Shown piece by piece: positions 24,234 through 32,120 of a DNA stretch of 38,389 bases (the first letter of the stretch is position 1; every line of letters begins with the position of its first letter). Position numbers and translations under genes: made by a program. Origin of the DNA: Bacillota bacterium (GTDB lineage: Bacteria > Bacillota > Clostridia > Tissierellales > Peptoniphilaceae); assembly GCA_030532225.1 (NCBI GenBank), contig JAUNLQ010000013.1:1-38389 (forward strand). The letters run 5' to 3'. A model generated the notes under the pieces. That model worked only from the letters and a program-made list of their open reading frames with translations, had not been told where the DNA came from and ran no database searches.

Positions 24234-25502
24234 ATGGACCAATATTTTGAAGAGATTAAAGATCTTGCAGTAGAAATTTTTGAAAATCCTGAGTTAGGCT
24301 TTGAGGAATGGAAAACCAGAGACCTAATTAGGGACTATGTAAAAGAAAATTTTCCTGCTGTGGTCTTTAAAGATTTTGCCAGAACTGGCTTTTCTTTTTC
24401 CTTGCCAGATAGGGACAAGGATTTGAAAATGTGTTTCTTGGCAGAACTGGATGCTATTTATTTGCCTAACCATCTTTGTGCAGATAAAGAAAGTGGAGCA
24501 GCCCATGCCTGTGGCCACAACACTCAAGTTGCTATTGCCTTGGCCTTGTTTAGGAGGTTAATGGAAGATGACTTCTACAAGTCCCTAGACTTTAATGTGG
24601 ATTTTATCTTTGTTCCAGCTGAAGAGTATGTGGACTTGGACCATAGGAAAAAATTAAGACAAGAAGGAGAAATTTTTTACTTTGGTGGCAAGCCTGAAGC
24701 CATGCGCTTGGGAGTTTTTGATGACTATGATTTTTGTATCTGCACCCATGTTATGGGAGGACATTATCCTGAGCCATCTATTGAATTTTTATCAGACTTA
24801 AGTGGATTTTTCTACAAGTTTTTTCATTTCAAAGGAAAATCTGCCCATGCAGGCTTTGATCCTTGGCAGGGAATTAACGCCTCATCAATGGCTATAACCT
24901 TCCAAAATGTTTTAGGCCTTTTAAGACAGCAAATTGACGACAGCAAAATGTTTAGGATGAACCCAGTTTATGTAAACGAGAAGATGGGTTTCAATACAAT
25001 TCCAGACAATGTTTCTATAGGAACAGATATTAGGGCCAATGACATTGACTACTTAATTGAAATTTCCCAAAGACTTGACCATGCAGCCCAAGGCTCTGCC
25101 TATGCCTTCCAAGGTCAAGTGGAAATCCACACTGAACAAGGTTATCTACCTTTTATTCATGACAGGTACTTATCTCAATTTGGCCTAGACTATGCTAAAG
25201 ACTTTCCAAGGATCAAAAAGTGTTACAGGGACAGACCAATTTCTGCAGCAGGAGATATTGGGGACCTGGCCTTTATGATGCCTTGTGTCCAAGTTGGATA
25301 TTCTGGCTACAAGGGCAATGCCCATGGAGTAGACTTTATCCATGAAGACCTAGACTTTGTCTTGTCTACTTTTCCAGACTTTCTAAAGGGATATTTGGCC
25401 CATATGTCAGGAAAGATTGACAAAGAAAAATTGTACAGAAGGACCTATAAGGAATATTGTCAAGCCATTAAGGCTCTAGGAGGAATTGTAAGTGAAGAAT
25501 AA
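24234..25502 (+). CDS. M20 family amidohydrolase (AbgB/aminoacylase-like)
   Basis: Metal-dependent hydrolase of 422 residues related to N-acyl-amino-acid amidohydrolases and p-aminobenzoyl-glutamate hydrolase AbgB. Visible motifs are the early FLAELDAI, the metal-binding ACGHN (with Asn where many relatives have Asp or His), an EEYVDLDHRKK block with the catalytic-base glutamate pair, THVMGGHYP, and a KSAHAGFDPWQGINA dimerisation/lid region. The ribosome binding site GGAGG precedes ATG 24234. The next gene begins on a GTG inside its last 11 bases, so the two are translationally coupled to a membrane protein pair. That context suggests it hydrolyses a substrate imported by those proteins, as AbgT and AbgB do. 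The exact substrate is unknown. Confidence 0.85.
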   Translation: MDQYFEEIKDLAVEIFENPELGFEEWKTRDLIRDYVKENFPAVVFKDFARTGFSFSLPDRDKDLKMCFLAELDAIYLPNHLCADKESGAAHACGHNTQVAIALALFRRLMEDDFYKSLDFNVDFIFVPAEEYVDLDHRKKLRQEGEIFYFGGKPEAMRLGVFDDYDFCICTHVMGGHYPEPSIEFLSDLSGFFYKFFHFKGKSAHAGFDPWQGINASSMAITFQNVLGLLRQQIDDSKMFRMNPVYVNEKMGFNTIPDNVSIGTDIRANDIDYLIEISQRLDHAAQGSAYAFQGQVEIHTEQGYLPFIHDRYLSQFGLDYAKDFPRIKKCYRDRPISAAGDIGDLAFMMPCVQVGYSGYKGNAHGVDFIHEDLDFVLSTFPDFLKGYLAHMSGKIDKEKLYRRTYKEYCQAIKALGGIVSEE

Positions 25503-26295
25503 AAGTTTTATCTATTTATTAGTTTATGTTTTAGTAGTAGTTTTCCTTGCTGAAATGATTGGCTTCCAATCTATAACAATTTTCGGCTTTAAGTTTAATT
25601 TTTTGCCTTTAGTATTTGCCCTTTTAATTACCATGTTCTTGGCTATTAAGCCACTTAGAAAGGGACTACTGGCTAAGATTTATAGTGAGGAAAATGTAAA
25701 GTTTTCTTCTAACTATATGATCTTTATTATGCTGCCTTTAATGGCTAGATATGGTGCTGACGTTGCCCCTAAGCTAAGAGAAATTGTTAGCCTAGGCCAT
25801 GTTTTTCTCTTACAAGAATTGGGAAATCTTGGTACAGTTGTTTTTGGTCTTCCTTTGGCTCTTTTATTAGGCCTAAAGAGAGAGGCTATTGGCATTACCC
25901 TTGGCATAGGTCGTGAAGGTGAGCTAGCCTATATTAGCGAAAAGTACACCCTGGACTCAGCAGAAGGCAGGGGAGTCTTGTCCCAATATATTTTTGGTAC
26001 AATTTTCGGCGCCTTGTTCTTTAGCTTCCTGCCACCAATATTTTTGAAACTAGGCTTGTCTCCAGAATCTTTGGCCATGGCTTCAGGTGTTGGTTCTGCC
26101 AGTATGATGGCTGCTTCAACTTCGGCCCTTATAGCAGAACTACCAGAACAAACTGAAATGATCAAGGCCTATGCTTCTGCATCCCAACTACTAACAGGAA
26201 TTTTAGGAACCTTTACTATGGTTTTCTTAGCAGTTCCACTTCAAAGATTTATGTACAAGGCCCTAGCCAAGGAGGACAAAAATGAAAATAAATAA
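25492..26295 (+). CDS. DUF3100-like polytopic membrane protein, putative transporter
   Basis: Hydrophobic protein of 267 residues with about seven or eight membrane segments, the first at about 6-24. The start is GTG 25492, eight bases after AGGAGG (25478-25483) and overlapping the end of the M20 gene. I recognise it tentatively as a DUF3100 protein. A glycine/serine/alanine-rich stretch (ASGVGSASMMAASTSAL, about residues 200-216) looks like the substrate-binding hairpin of secondary carriers. Its gene overlaps the M20 gene before it and the small membrane-protein gene after it. A role in taking up the M20 substrate is inferred from this arrangement and has not been shown. Confidence 0.75.
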   Translation: MKNKSFIYLLVYVLVVVFLAEMIGFQSITIFGFKFNFLPLVFALLITMFLAIKPLRKGLLAKIYSEENVKFSSNYMIFIMLPLMARYGADVAPKLREIVSLGHVFLLQELGNLGTVVFGLPLALLLGLKREAIGITLGIGREGELAYISEKYTLDSAEGRGVLSQYIFGTIFGALFFSFLPPIFLKLGLSPESLAMASGVGSASMMAASTSALIAELPEQTEMIKAYASASQLLTGILGTFTMVFLAVPLQRFMYKALAKEDKNENK

Positions 26296-26752
26296 TTGGA
26301 AAAAAGCTGTAGGCATAATATTTTTAAGTTTAACCCTAATACTTTTCACCCAATGGGTTAAAACTATAAAGAATCCTGAATCTCTGGCACCAAGCCTAGA
26401 CACAGTTATAGGTCTATTATTTTTAGGACTTTTTGCCATTATAGGTATGTGGGTAAAAGAAAAACTAGTAAATGTAAAATATTTTTCCAGCTTCCCAGTA
26501 ATGGGTTGGGTTTGTATAGTAAGTTTAGGTTTTTGTATGGCCTTTCCAAAGATTATAGACTATATTAACGCCATAGACTTCTTGTCTTTGACCACTCCAG
26601 TTTTGGCTTTTGCAGGAATTTCTGTAGCCAACAAGTTAGAAACCTTAAAGAGCTTGTCTTGGAAGATAGTTATTGTAGGTTGTTTTGTCTTTATTGGAAC
26701 TTATTTAGGCTCAGCCTTAGTGGCTCATTTTGCCATGTCTTTTATGGGCTAA
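26282..26752 (+). CDS. Small membrane protein, partner of the DUF3100-like protein
   Basis: 156 residues with about four or five predicted membrane helices (about 8-24, 42-58, 72-88, 96-113, 127-147). It overlaps the previous gene by 14 bases, and its ribosome binding site AAGGAGG lies within that gene. I do not recognise a named family with certainty. The overlap and small size suggest a second subunit of a two-protein carrier with the DUF3100-like protein. It is the last gene of the M20 operon; the next gene has its own promoter. Confidence 0.75.
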   Translation: MKINNWKKAVGIIFLSLTLILFTQWVKTIKNPESLAPSLDTVIGLLFLGLFAIIGMWVKEKLVNVKYFSSFPVMGWVCIVSLGFCMAFPKIIDYINAIDFLSLTTPVLAFAGISVANKLETLKSLSWKIVIVGCFVFIGTYLGSALVAHFAMSFMG

Positions 26753-26791
26753 AAATTGTAACTATTTTGTATAAATTTTAAATATATTCTA

Positions 26792-26800
26792 TGTTATACT
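26792..26800 (+). promoter_or_regulatory. Extended -10 promoter for the secreted stalk-domain protein gene
   Basis: TGTTATACT fits a TGn-extended -10 (TATACT, 26795-26800). No -35 at a good distance is seen. Initiation near 26807 would put the hairpin at 26810-26831 at the extreme 5' end of the mRNA. Confidence 0.55.
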
Positions 26801-26809
26801 ACTCAACAC

Positions 26810-26831
26810 TAACAAGTTATTAAACTTGTTA
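26810..26831 (+). promoter_or_regulatory. 5' UTR hairpin or operator
   Basis: TAACAAGTT-ATTA-AACTTGTTA is a perfect 9-bp inverted repeat just after the predicted transcription start and ten bases before the AAGGAG ribosome binding site. It may be an operator or a 5' stabilising hairpin. Confidence 0.5.
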
Positions 26832-26853
26832 AATAAATGTAAGGAGAAGTTTT

Positions 26854-27714
26854 ATGAAAAAAATTTTGATATTAAGTCTTGTTGCAGTATTAATGTTCTC
26901 AAGCCTTGTTATGGCTAAGACTGAAGAGCCTATAGGGTTTAAGGCTGACTTTGGAAAAGTAACAGAAATTGTAGAAGACGAAAAATATCCACAAATTTTA
27001 CTTGAAAGCCAAACAGAAAATGAAGAAGTTTTAGACAAGGTTTATTTATACACTAGCGACCTGCCAGTAATGGACCTTAAAACAGGAGAATTTGTAGAAG
27101 ATTACAAATTTGAAAAAGATGAATTAGTAAAATACTTCTACAAGGAAAACACTCCAGTTCTTCAATCTCTACCAGCAAAGATGACTCCAGATTTCATCGC
27201 TGTTAATGTTGAAGAAGGAACTTATTCAATTGACGTAGACTATTTCGACGAGGAAGGTCTAGGCAAAAACAACAGACTAAAATTAAACCTTAGTGACGAA
27301 CTTGAAGCTGTAAACCTAGCAGGTGAAAAGGTAGAAGAATTTTTAGAAAAAGATTTAGCTGTTCTTTATACAGTAGCAACTAGATCTCTACCACCAATTG
27401 CTACACCTAACAAGATTATAGTTCTAGACAACCAAGAAAAAGTTGTAGACCTAATGGACTACAAGGCTGAAGATGAAATGGGCTTTTTCCTAAGAAAATA
27501 CTATGAAGCTCTAGGAGCTGAAGTTAAGTGGGATGGGGAAAATGACATTACAACAATTAGCCTTAATGAAAAGTCTATAACAATTGAAAATGCTCAAGCT
27601 ACTTTAAAAATAGAAGACCAAGAAACAGTAATGGAAGCTTTCTCTATAGTAGATGGAGTATCTTATATTCAAGAAGAACACATTAATCTAATTAATGACT
27701 TTTTAATGAACTAA
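26854..27714 (+). CDS. Secreted protein with C-terminal copper-amine-oxidase-like stalk domain
   Basis: 286 residues with a signal peptide (about 1-21, ending SSLVMAK). The middle region (about 25-195) is made of beta-rich, acidic sequence with two possible repeats (LPVMDLKTGEFVEDYKF and LEAVNLAGEKVEEFLEKD, each ending in a polar turn). I do not recognise a catalytic motif there. The C terminus (about 210-286) resembles the copper-amine-oxidase N-terminal stalk domain (YYEALGAEVKWDGENDITTI), also present at the end of the BspA-like protein of this window. It is probably exported and held at or near the wall. Ribosome binding site AAGGAG precedes ATG 26854. Function unknown. Confidence 0.8.
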   Translation: MKKILILSLVAVLMFSSLVMAKTEEPIGFKADFGKVTEIVEDEKYPQILLESQTENEEVLDKVYLYTSDLPVMDLKTGEFVEDYKFEKDELVKYFYKENTPVLQSLPAKMTPDFIAVNVEEGTYSIDVDYFDEEGLGKNNRLKLNLSDELEAVNLAGEKVEEFLEKDLAVLYTVATRSLPPIATPNKIIVLDNQEKVVDLMDYKAEDEMGFFLRKYYEALGAEVKWDGENDITTISLNEKSITIENAQATLKIEDQETVMEAFSIVDGVSYIQEEHINLINDFLMN

Positions 27715-27735
27715 TAAGTAAGAAGATGGTTATAA

Positions 27736-28308
27736 ATGGACCAAAACATTAAAAGAAGAAATATAAAAATAGGAAAGACTCTTTGTGGTCTTTCCTTTCT
27801 GATTATTGTAATATTTGCCTTGTTAAATAGTCTAGTAACAGGCTTGCTTTTGGCCTTGCCTATTCTTTTTTGTGGCCTAGTCTTTATCTTTGCAAAGAGA
27901 AATACTTTTCTTTACTGTGCTTGGGTTCTATTCTTTTTCCTAGATGTATATTTACGCTATGGAACAGGAATCACTTGGAGACTAGCATTCTTAACAGAAA
28001 GTTTTCTCCCACAGTGGAATTACAATAGATTACTTTTTGCCTGGATAGAACTTATCCTCTTCGTCTTAATGACAGGACTTACACTTTGGAAGGAAAAAAA
28101 CAGGCCCCTTGTATGTTCTCAACATAGGAGAGGCAAGATTATCCTAGCCTGGTTTGTATTTTTACTTTTACATCTTCCTTTTGAAATGGAAGACCTAAGT
28201 CTAGCTGCAAATATTTATTATATATTTGGCGACTGGCTAAAGATTTTCTTATTTATTTTCTTAGTTTCCACTGCCCTTAGACTTATGGCAGGTAGAAAAA
28301 CTAAATAA
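27736..28308 (+). CDS. Hypothetical polytopic membrane protein
   Basis: 190 residues with about six hydrophobic segments (about 14-33, 36-52, 54-71, 98-115, 133-150, 160-180) and basic termini. I do not recognise a family. It starts 22 bases after the stalk-domain protein gene, with only a weak ribosome binding site (AGAAGATGG), and no promoter is visible, so it is probably co-transcribed. A terminator follows. Confidence 0.7.
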   Translation: MDQNIKRRNIKIGKTLCGLSFLIIVIFALLNSLVTGLLLALPILFCGLVFIFAKRNTFLYCAWVLFFFLDVYLRYGTGITWRLAFLTESFLPQWNYNRLLFAWIELILFVLMTGLTLWKEKNRPLVCSQHRRGKIILAWFVFLLLHLPFEMEDLSLAANIYYIFGDWLKIFLFIFLVSTALRLMAGRKTK

Positions 28309-28316
28309 TATTTTAA

Positions 28317-28355
28317 AGCAGGGTCTTAGATCATTTGGTCTAAGGCTCTTTTTCA
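28317..28355 (+). terminator. Terminator after the membrane protein gene
   Basis: GGGTCTTAGA pairs with TCTAAGGCTC, with G-T pairs, across an eight-base loop and is followed by T5. Confidence 0.8.
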
Positions 28356-28357
28356 TT

Positions 28358-28394
28358 AAAAAACCTGTTGAAGAATAATTTGTCTCCAACAGGT
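28358..28394 (-). terminator. Terminator of the threonine aldolase gene
   Basis: On the minus strand ACCTGTTG and CAACAGGT enclose a 16-base loop and are followed by a T-run. Confidence 0.85.
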
Positions 28395-28402
28395 CAAAGC
28401 TT

Positions 28403-29419
28403 TTATAAAAGCTCTTTAAATTTTTCTAAAAATTCTTCAATTTCCTCATCAGTGGTCCTATAAGAAGTACATAGTCTTACAGAAGTAAAGTGGCCACCTA
28501 GGTTCTCCAAGCCAATTAAGGCGAATTTTTGAACTTTTTCAATAAGTTCAGGACTTAACTTTAAGAAAAGTTGGTTAGAAACAGGAGGATAAGTAAAGTC
28601 CACTCCTAATTTTTCCAAACCTTCCCTTAGTTTCATGGCTTTTTCATAAGTGTGCTTGCCAAGTTCATAGTAAAGACCATCAGCAAAAAGGGCATCGAAT
28701 TGGGCTGCTAAAATAAAGCCCTTGGCCATAATAGCTCCCTTTTGTTTCATTTGGTTTCTAAGTCTAACCTTTAAATTGTCATTTACAACAATTAAAACTT
28801 CTCCAAAAAGGGCTCCGTTCTTTGTGCCGCCAATGGTGAAAATATCACAGGCTTGAGATAAGTCCATAAGAGAAAATTTTCCTTGGGCCATGGCAACAGC
28901 AAGTCTAGCCCCATCTACATAAAGATAGCAGTCATTGTCCTTGGCAACTTCATAAAGGGCCTTAATTTCATCTAGGGAATATACCAGGCCAGTTTCACTA
29001 GTGTTGGAAATATAAACTAGCTTTGGAATTACGTCTGTTTCTGGACCGAAAAGACTTAGTTCCTTGGCCAAGGCTTCAGGTCTAAGCTTTCCATCTGTTG
29101 TTGGAATTGTTACAACTTTATGGCCAGTAGCTTCGATTGATGCAGTTTCGTGGATGGCTATATGGCTAGTGTCTGGACAAATTATAGCCTCATAACTTTT
29201 TAAGCTGTGGGTACAGGCAACTATATTTACAATTGTTCCGCCAGGAAAAAACTCTATATTCACATCATCTCTTCCAATTTCAGCCTTAATTTTTTCTCGA
29301 ACTGAAAATGAATAATCATCCATGCTGTAACCAGAAATTTTGTCTAGGGGTAGTTTTCCTAAGTAATCATATACTTGTTCGTGTCCTTTGTCATTGTAGT
29401 CGTTTAAAAAATTAATCAT
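28403..29419 (-). CDS. Low-specificity L-threonine aldolase family enzyme (PLP-dependent)
   Basis: Fold-type I PLP enzyme of 338 residues, expected to cleave threonine or allo-threonine to glycine and acetaldehyde. It begins INFLNDY. It has the stacking His86 (TSHIAIHE), Asp169 in YVDGARLAVA that contacts the pyridine nitrogen, and Lys200 in IGGTKNGALFGE as the Schiff-base lysine. These positions and the length match the beta-eliminating lyase/threonine aldolase family. ATG 29419 follows AGGAGG on the minus strand. It is a single gene with its own terminator and -10 box. Activity on other beta-hydroxy amino acids or D-isomers cannot be excluded. Confidence 0.9.
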   Translation of the reverse strand: MINFLNDYNDKGHEQVYDYLGKLPLDKISGYSMDDYSFSVREKIKAEIGRDDVNIEFFPGGTIVNIVACTHSLKSYEAIICPDTSHIAIHETASIEATGHKVVTIPTTDGKLRPEALAKELSLFGPETDVIPKLVYISNTSETGLVYSLDEIKALYEVAKDNDCYLYVDGARLAVAMAQGKFSLMDLSQACDIFTIGGTKNGALFGEVLIVVNDNLKVRLRNQMKQKGAIMAKGFILAAQFDALFADGLYYELGKHTYEKAMKLREGLEKLGVDFTYPPVSNQLFLKLSPELIEKVQKFALIGLENLGGHFTSVRLCTSYRTTDEEIEEFLEKFKELL

Positions 29420-29460
29420 AGTTCCTCCTTGTAAAATGTAAATTCTAAGCTCTTAAAAAC

Positions 29461-29466
29461 ATTATA
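29461..29466 (-). promoter_or_regulatory. -10 element for the threonine aldolase gene
   Basis: On the minus strand a perfect TATAAT lies about 42 bases before the start. No clear -35 is seen at 16-18 bases. Confidence 0.5.
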
Positions 29467-29623
29467 CTACATAGATAAAAAAATAAACTTTGAAGGGAAA
29501 AATTTTTAAAAATAATAAGACCAAGGACCTAGGGAGATTTGTCTTGAAAGTCATGAGAAAACAATATTATTTGCAAGTGAGGGTATATAAGAAAAGAAAG
29601 TAAAAACAAGTGTGAGGTTATAT

Positions 29624-30574
29624 ATGTGCACAGCAATTCAAATAGATTATGACAAGGGCAGCGTTCTAGGAAGAACCATGGACCTAGAATATGCCATTGA
29701 CTACCAAGTTTCATATTATCCAAGGGGCTACAAGCTTTTTAAGGACTTAATGGGTCATCCCTATGAAAACAAGTACAGACTTATGGGCCTGTCCTTTGGA
29801 TCTAAAAATCCCTTAAAAGATGGGGTGAATGAACACGGTTTAATAGGAATTACCAACGAGTATTCACTTTTTAATCTTTATAGCAAGGACTTGGACCTAG
29901 AAAAGTTTAATGTATCCAGTATGGACTTTATGAACTATGCCTTGGGAAATTTCAGGACTGTAGAAGAATTACTTGCAGACCTGGACAACATTAATATTTC
30001 TCTAAAAAATAGTCTAGGCCTTAGGGTTTTGTCCCCAGGCTTCCACTATTATTTTGTAGACTCAACAAAGAGAGGAGTAGTTTTGGAACCGAAGGATGGG
30101 AAGCTTCAGGCTTTTGAAAATCCTTATAAGGTTATGACCAACTCTCCAGGCTTTTTGTCCCAAGAAAAGAAACTAAGGGCCTATATGAACCTGGACAACC
30201 TAGCATCCTTTAATGGAGCCAAAAAACTGCCAGGAGGCTACGACCCTAGCTCTCGTTTTATAAGAGCCTTTTATTTGACAAGGACCCATGTGCCAGCTAG
30301 GACTAACAAAGAAGCCTTGGCCTACAGCTACAACATTTTAGGAGCCATGGCCCTGCCAAAAGGACTAATAAAAAACAGAAGAAACGATGAATACACTGAC
30401 ACCAAATATATAGCAGTCTATGATAGTAAGGAAAAGCTATTGACTTTGAAGACAGACCTTAATCCACAAGTATTCCAAGTAAGCCTTGATGAGTTAATAG
30501 ACCAAGAGGACAAGTTAATAATACCAGTGTCTAGAGAATTTTCAGCTGTTAGTTTAAGGGACTTGGGGGAATAA
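29624..30574 (+). CDS. Choloylglycine hydrolase / penicillin V acylase family enzyme (Ntn hydrolase)
   Basis: Cytosolic N-terminal-nucleophile hydrolase of linear amide bonds; relatives hydrolyse conjugated bile salts, penicillin V or N-acyl homoserine lactones. I place the start at ATG 29624, so that Met removal exposes Cys2 as the required N-terminal nucleophile; GAGGT (29614-29618) is its ribosome binding site. An upstream in-frame GTG (29612) would bury the cysteine. In the 316 residues the other catalytic positions are Arg17 and Asp20 (GRTMD), Asn173 (MTNSP) and Arg211 (YDPSSRFIRA), matching the bile salt hydrolase set C2/R18/D21/N175/R228 with small shifts. There is no signal peptide. 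Whether it acts on bile salts or other N-acyl amides cannot be told from sequence. Confidence 0.92.
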   Translation: MCTAIQIDYDKGSVLGRTMDLEYAIDYQVSYYPRGYKLFKDLMGHPYENKYRLMGLSFGSKNPLKDGVNEHGLIGITNEYSLFNLYSKDLDLEKFNVSSMDFMNYALGNFRTVEELLADLDNINISLKNSLGLRVLSPGFHYYFVDSTKRGVVLEPKDGKLQAFENPYKVMTNSPGFLSQEKKLRAYMNLDNLASFNGAKKLPGGYDPSSRFIRAFYLTRTHVPARTNKEALAYSYNILGAMALPKGLIKNRRNDEYTDTKYIAVYDSKEKLLTLKTDLNPQVFQVSLDELIDQEDKLIIPVSREFSAVSLRDLGE

Positions 30575-30588
30575 TTCCAATTAAAGAC

Positions 30589-30619
30589 TTGACCTGGCCC
30601 TTGGGGACAAGCTTATACT
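30589..30619 (+). promoter_or_regulatory. MerR-type promoter with 19-bp spacer
   Basis: TTGACC (30589-30594) and TATACT (30614-30619) are separated by exactly 19 bases, the overlong spacer typical of promoters activated by MerR-family proteins. A short dyad CTTG-GGGA-CAAG sits in the spacer, and an outer dyad CTTGACC / GGGTCAAG flanks the whole element. The predicted start, near 30626, leaves a leader of only about 14 bases containing the ribosome binding site. Confidence 0.8.
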
Positions 30620-30639
30620 AGGGTCAAGGAGGTAGATCT

Positions 30640-31494
30640 ATGTTAAGAAGTGAAGTTGAAAAAATTACTGGTTTAAGTAGAAAGGCCCTGGAATATTATG
30701 AAAGTCTTGGCCTAATTCAACCTGCCAAGGATGAAAATTCCTACAGGAACTATAGCCAGGCAGATGTGGTCAAGTTAGAAAAAATTAGTCTTTTTAGAAA
30801 TCTAGGTTTTTCTCTTAGTGAAATTGATGGAATTTTAGACAAGGGTGCTGTTGATTCTTCGATCCTAAGGAAGAGGCAGTACATGCTAGACCAGGCAGAA
30901 AAGAAAAATGCCTTGGTTAAAAGACTAATAGAGGGAGAAGACCTTGAGCAAATAAAAAGGGAATTAGAAATTTTACAAAGAAATGAAAGTATCTATGACA
31001 AATTAGAAAGAATTTTTCCAGGCTATTTTGGCCAGCTTTTGTTTGCTGCCTACAAGCCATTTTTCCAAGATCCTCTGCCAGAATTAGGAGAGAAGGCTTT
31101 CAATGATTTTGTTGCCTACTTGGACCAGCTGCCAAGTATTGACTTGAGTCAAGAAGAAATAAATTTTTTAGAAGAAGCTAGTAGCTTCCAAGACCAAGAG
31201 ACCTTGGACCAAGTAAACCAAGAAAAAATTGCAGCTGTTAAGGACCCAAGTAGCTGGCTGGAAGAAAATCAAGAAGCTCTAGAAGCCTACGAGGCCTACA
31301 AAAACAGCCAGGCTTACAAAGAAAGTCCAGCCAAGGCTTTAAATGATAAGTTAGTAAAGTTTATGACAGACAATAATTACTACCAAGTTGCCATTCCTTT
31401 AATAAGGGCCTTTAGTCCAGCCTATAATAGCTACTATGAAAAGCTCCTTAAGGCAGACCAAGTTTATAGAGACCAGAAAAAGGACTTGGCATAA
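30640..31494 (+). CDS. MerR family transcriptional regulator
   Basis: 284 residues. The N-terminal winged helix-turn-helix (about 1-70) shows the family pattern ITGLSRKALEYYESLGLI ... YRNYSQADVVKLEKI, followed by the dimerisation helix (about 80-115). The C-terminal part (about 120-284) is long for a MerR protein and helical, rich in Glu, Gln and Tyr, and has no cysteine cluster, so metal sensing is unlikely. An organic effector or a peptide is more plausible. The gene lies behind a 19-bp-spacer promoter, suggesting self-activation. The C39-like gene starts 29 bases downstream, so the regulator probably controls both. Ribosome binding site AAGGAGGT precedes ATG 30640. Confidence 0.9.
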   Translation: MLRSEVEKITGLSRKALEYYESLGLIQPAKDENSYRNYSQADVVKLEKISLFRNLGFSLSEIDGILDKGAVDSSILRKRQYMLDQAEKKNALVKRLIEGEDLEQIKRELEILQRNESIYDKLERIFPGYFGQLLFAAYKPFFQDPLPELGEKAFNDFVAYLDQLPSIDLSQEEINFLEEASSFQDQETLDQVNQEKIAAVKDPSSWLEENQEALEAYEAYKNSQAYKESPAKALNDKLVKFMTDNNYYQVAIPLIRAFSPAYNSYYEKLLKADQVYRDQKKDLA

Positions 31495-31523
31495 GAAAAA
31501 ACTAGAAAAATCTAGGTGGATTA

Positions 31524-32120
31524 ATGAAAAAAATTTTTGAAAAAATAAAAAGTTTGTTCTTAGGCAGGGGAGACTATGGCTTCTTAGATGAACAGTCCCT
31601 GCCTAAGGTCCCCTTTACAGAAAAATTTATAACTGGAGCCTTAGACCAAAAATTTATAGTAACTTCAGACCATAATGATATAGCCAAAAACCACTGTGGG
31701 GCAACAGCAGCCACTAATCTCGGTCTACTTTATTTAGACAAGGTCGATCAGTCTGAACTTTTTGCTGCCATGTATGAAAAAATTGGCCAAGGACCAGTAA
31801 TTCTTATTGGCAAAAAAATTTCTGATGTTTTTAAGACCTATGGCAAAAGTTTATGCTATTATAGAACTAGAAATTTAGAAAAAATCCTAGCAGGCCTTAA
31901 AGACAATTCCATGGCAATTTTGTTATTAGCCAGTGGAATATTCGCCTGGCATTATGTTATGGCCTTAGGCTATAGGATTTATGAAGATGGGGAAAGTTAT
32001 TTGATTATTCAAGATGGCTGGCACAAGAACAAATTTTTCTATTATAAAATTAACCAAGGATCCTTGTTACTGGCAGCCACTATTTATAAATTAGAAGGGA
32101 GACTTAAAGATGACCAATAA
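31524..32120 (+). CDS. Peptidase C39-like protein (papain-like fold)
   Basis: 198 residues resembling the C39-like/BtrH-like cysteine peptidase fold. Cys58 lies in KNHCGATAATNLG (compare the usual CGPTA motif), His143 in AWHYVMALGYR, and Asp164 in LIIQDGW, in the order and spacing of a Cys-His-Asp triad. There is no signal peptide, but the N-terminal 15 residues are basic and amphipathic. C39 domains normally cut double-glycine leaders when fused to ABC exporters; here the domain stands alone. It shares 11 bases with a mini membrane protein gene and follows a MerR regulator, so the three may form one small regulated unit. The substrate is unknown. Confidence 0.75.
   Translation: MKKIFEKIKSLFLGRGDYGFLDEQSLPKVPFTEKFITGALDQKFIVTSDHNDIAKNHCGATAATNLGLLYLDKVDQSELFAAMYEKIGQGPVILIGKKISDVFKTYGKSLCYYRTRNLEKILAGLKDNSMAILLLASGIFAWHYVMALGYRIYEDGESYLIIQDGWHKNKFFYYKINQGSLLLAATIYKLEGRLKDDQ

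Noticed and set aside
30589..30639. Placing the bile-salt-hydrolase-like gene in the MerR operon
   Set aside because: The MerR gene has its own strong promoter just after the hydrolase stop, so joint transcription is not needed, although read-through is possible because I see no terminator between them.
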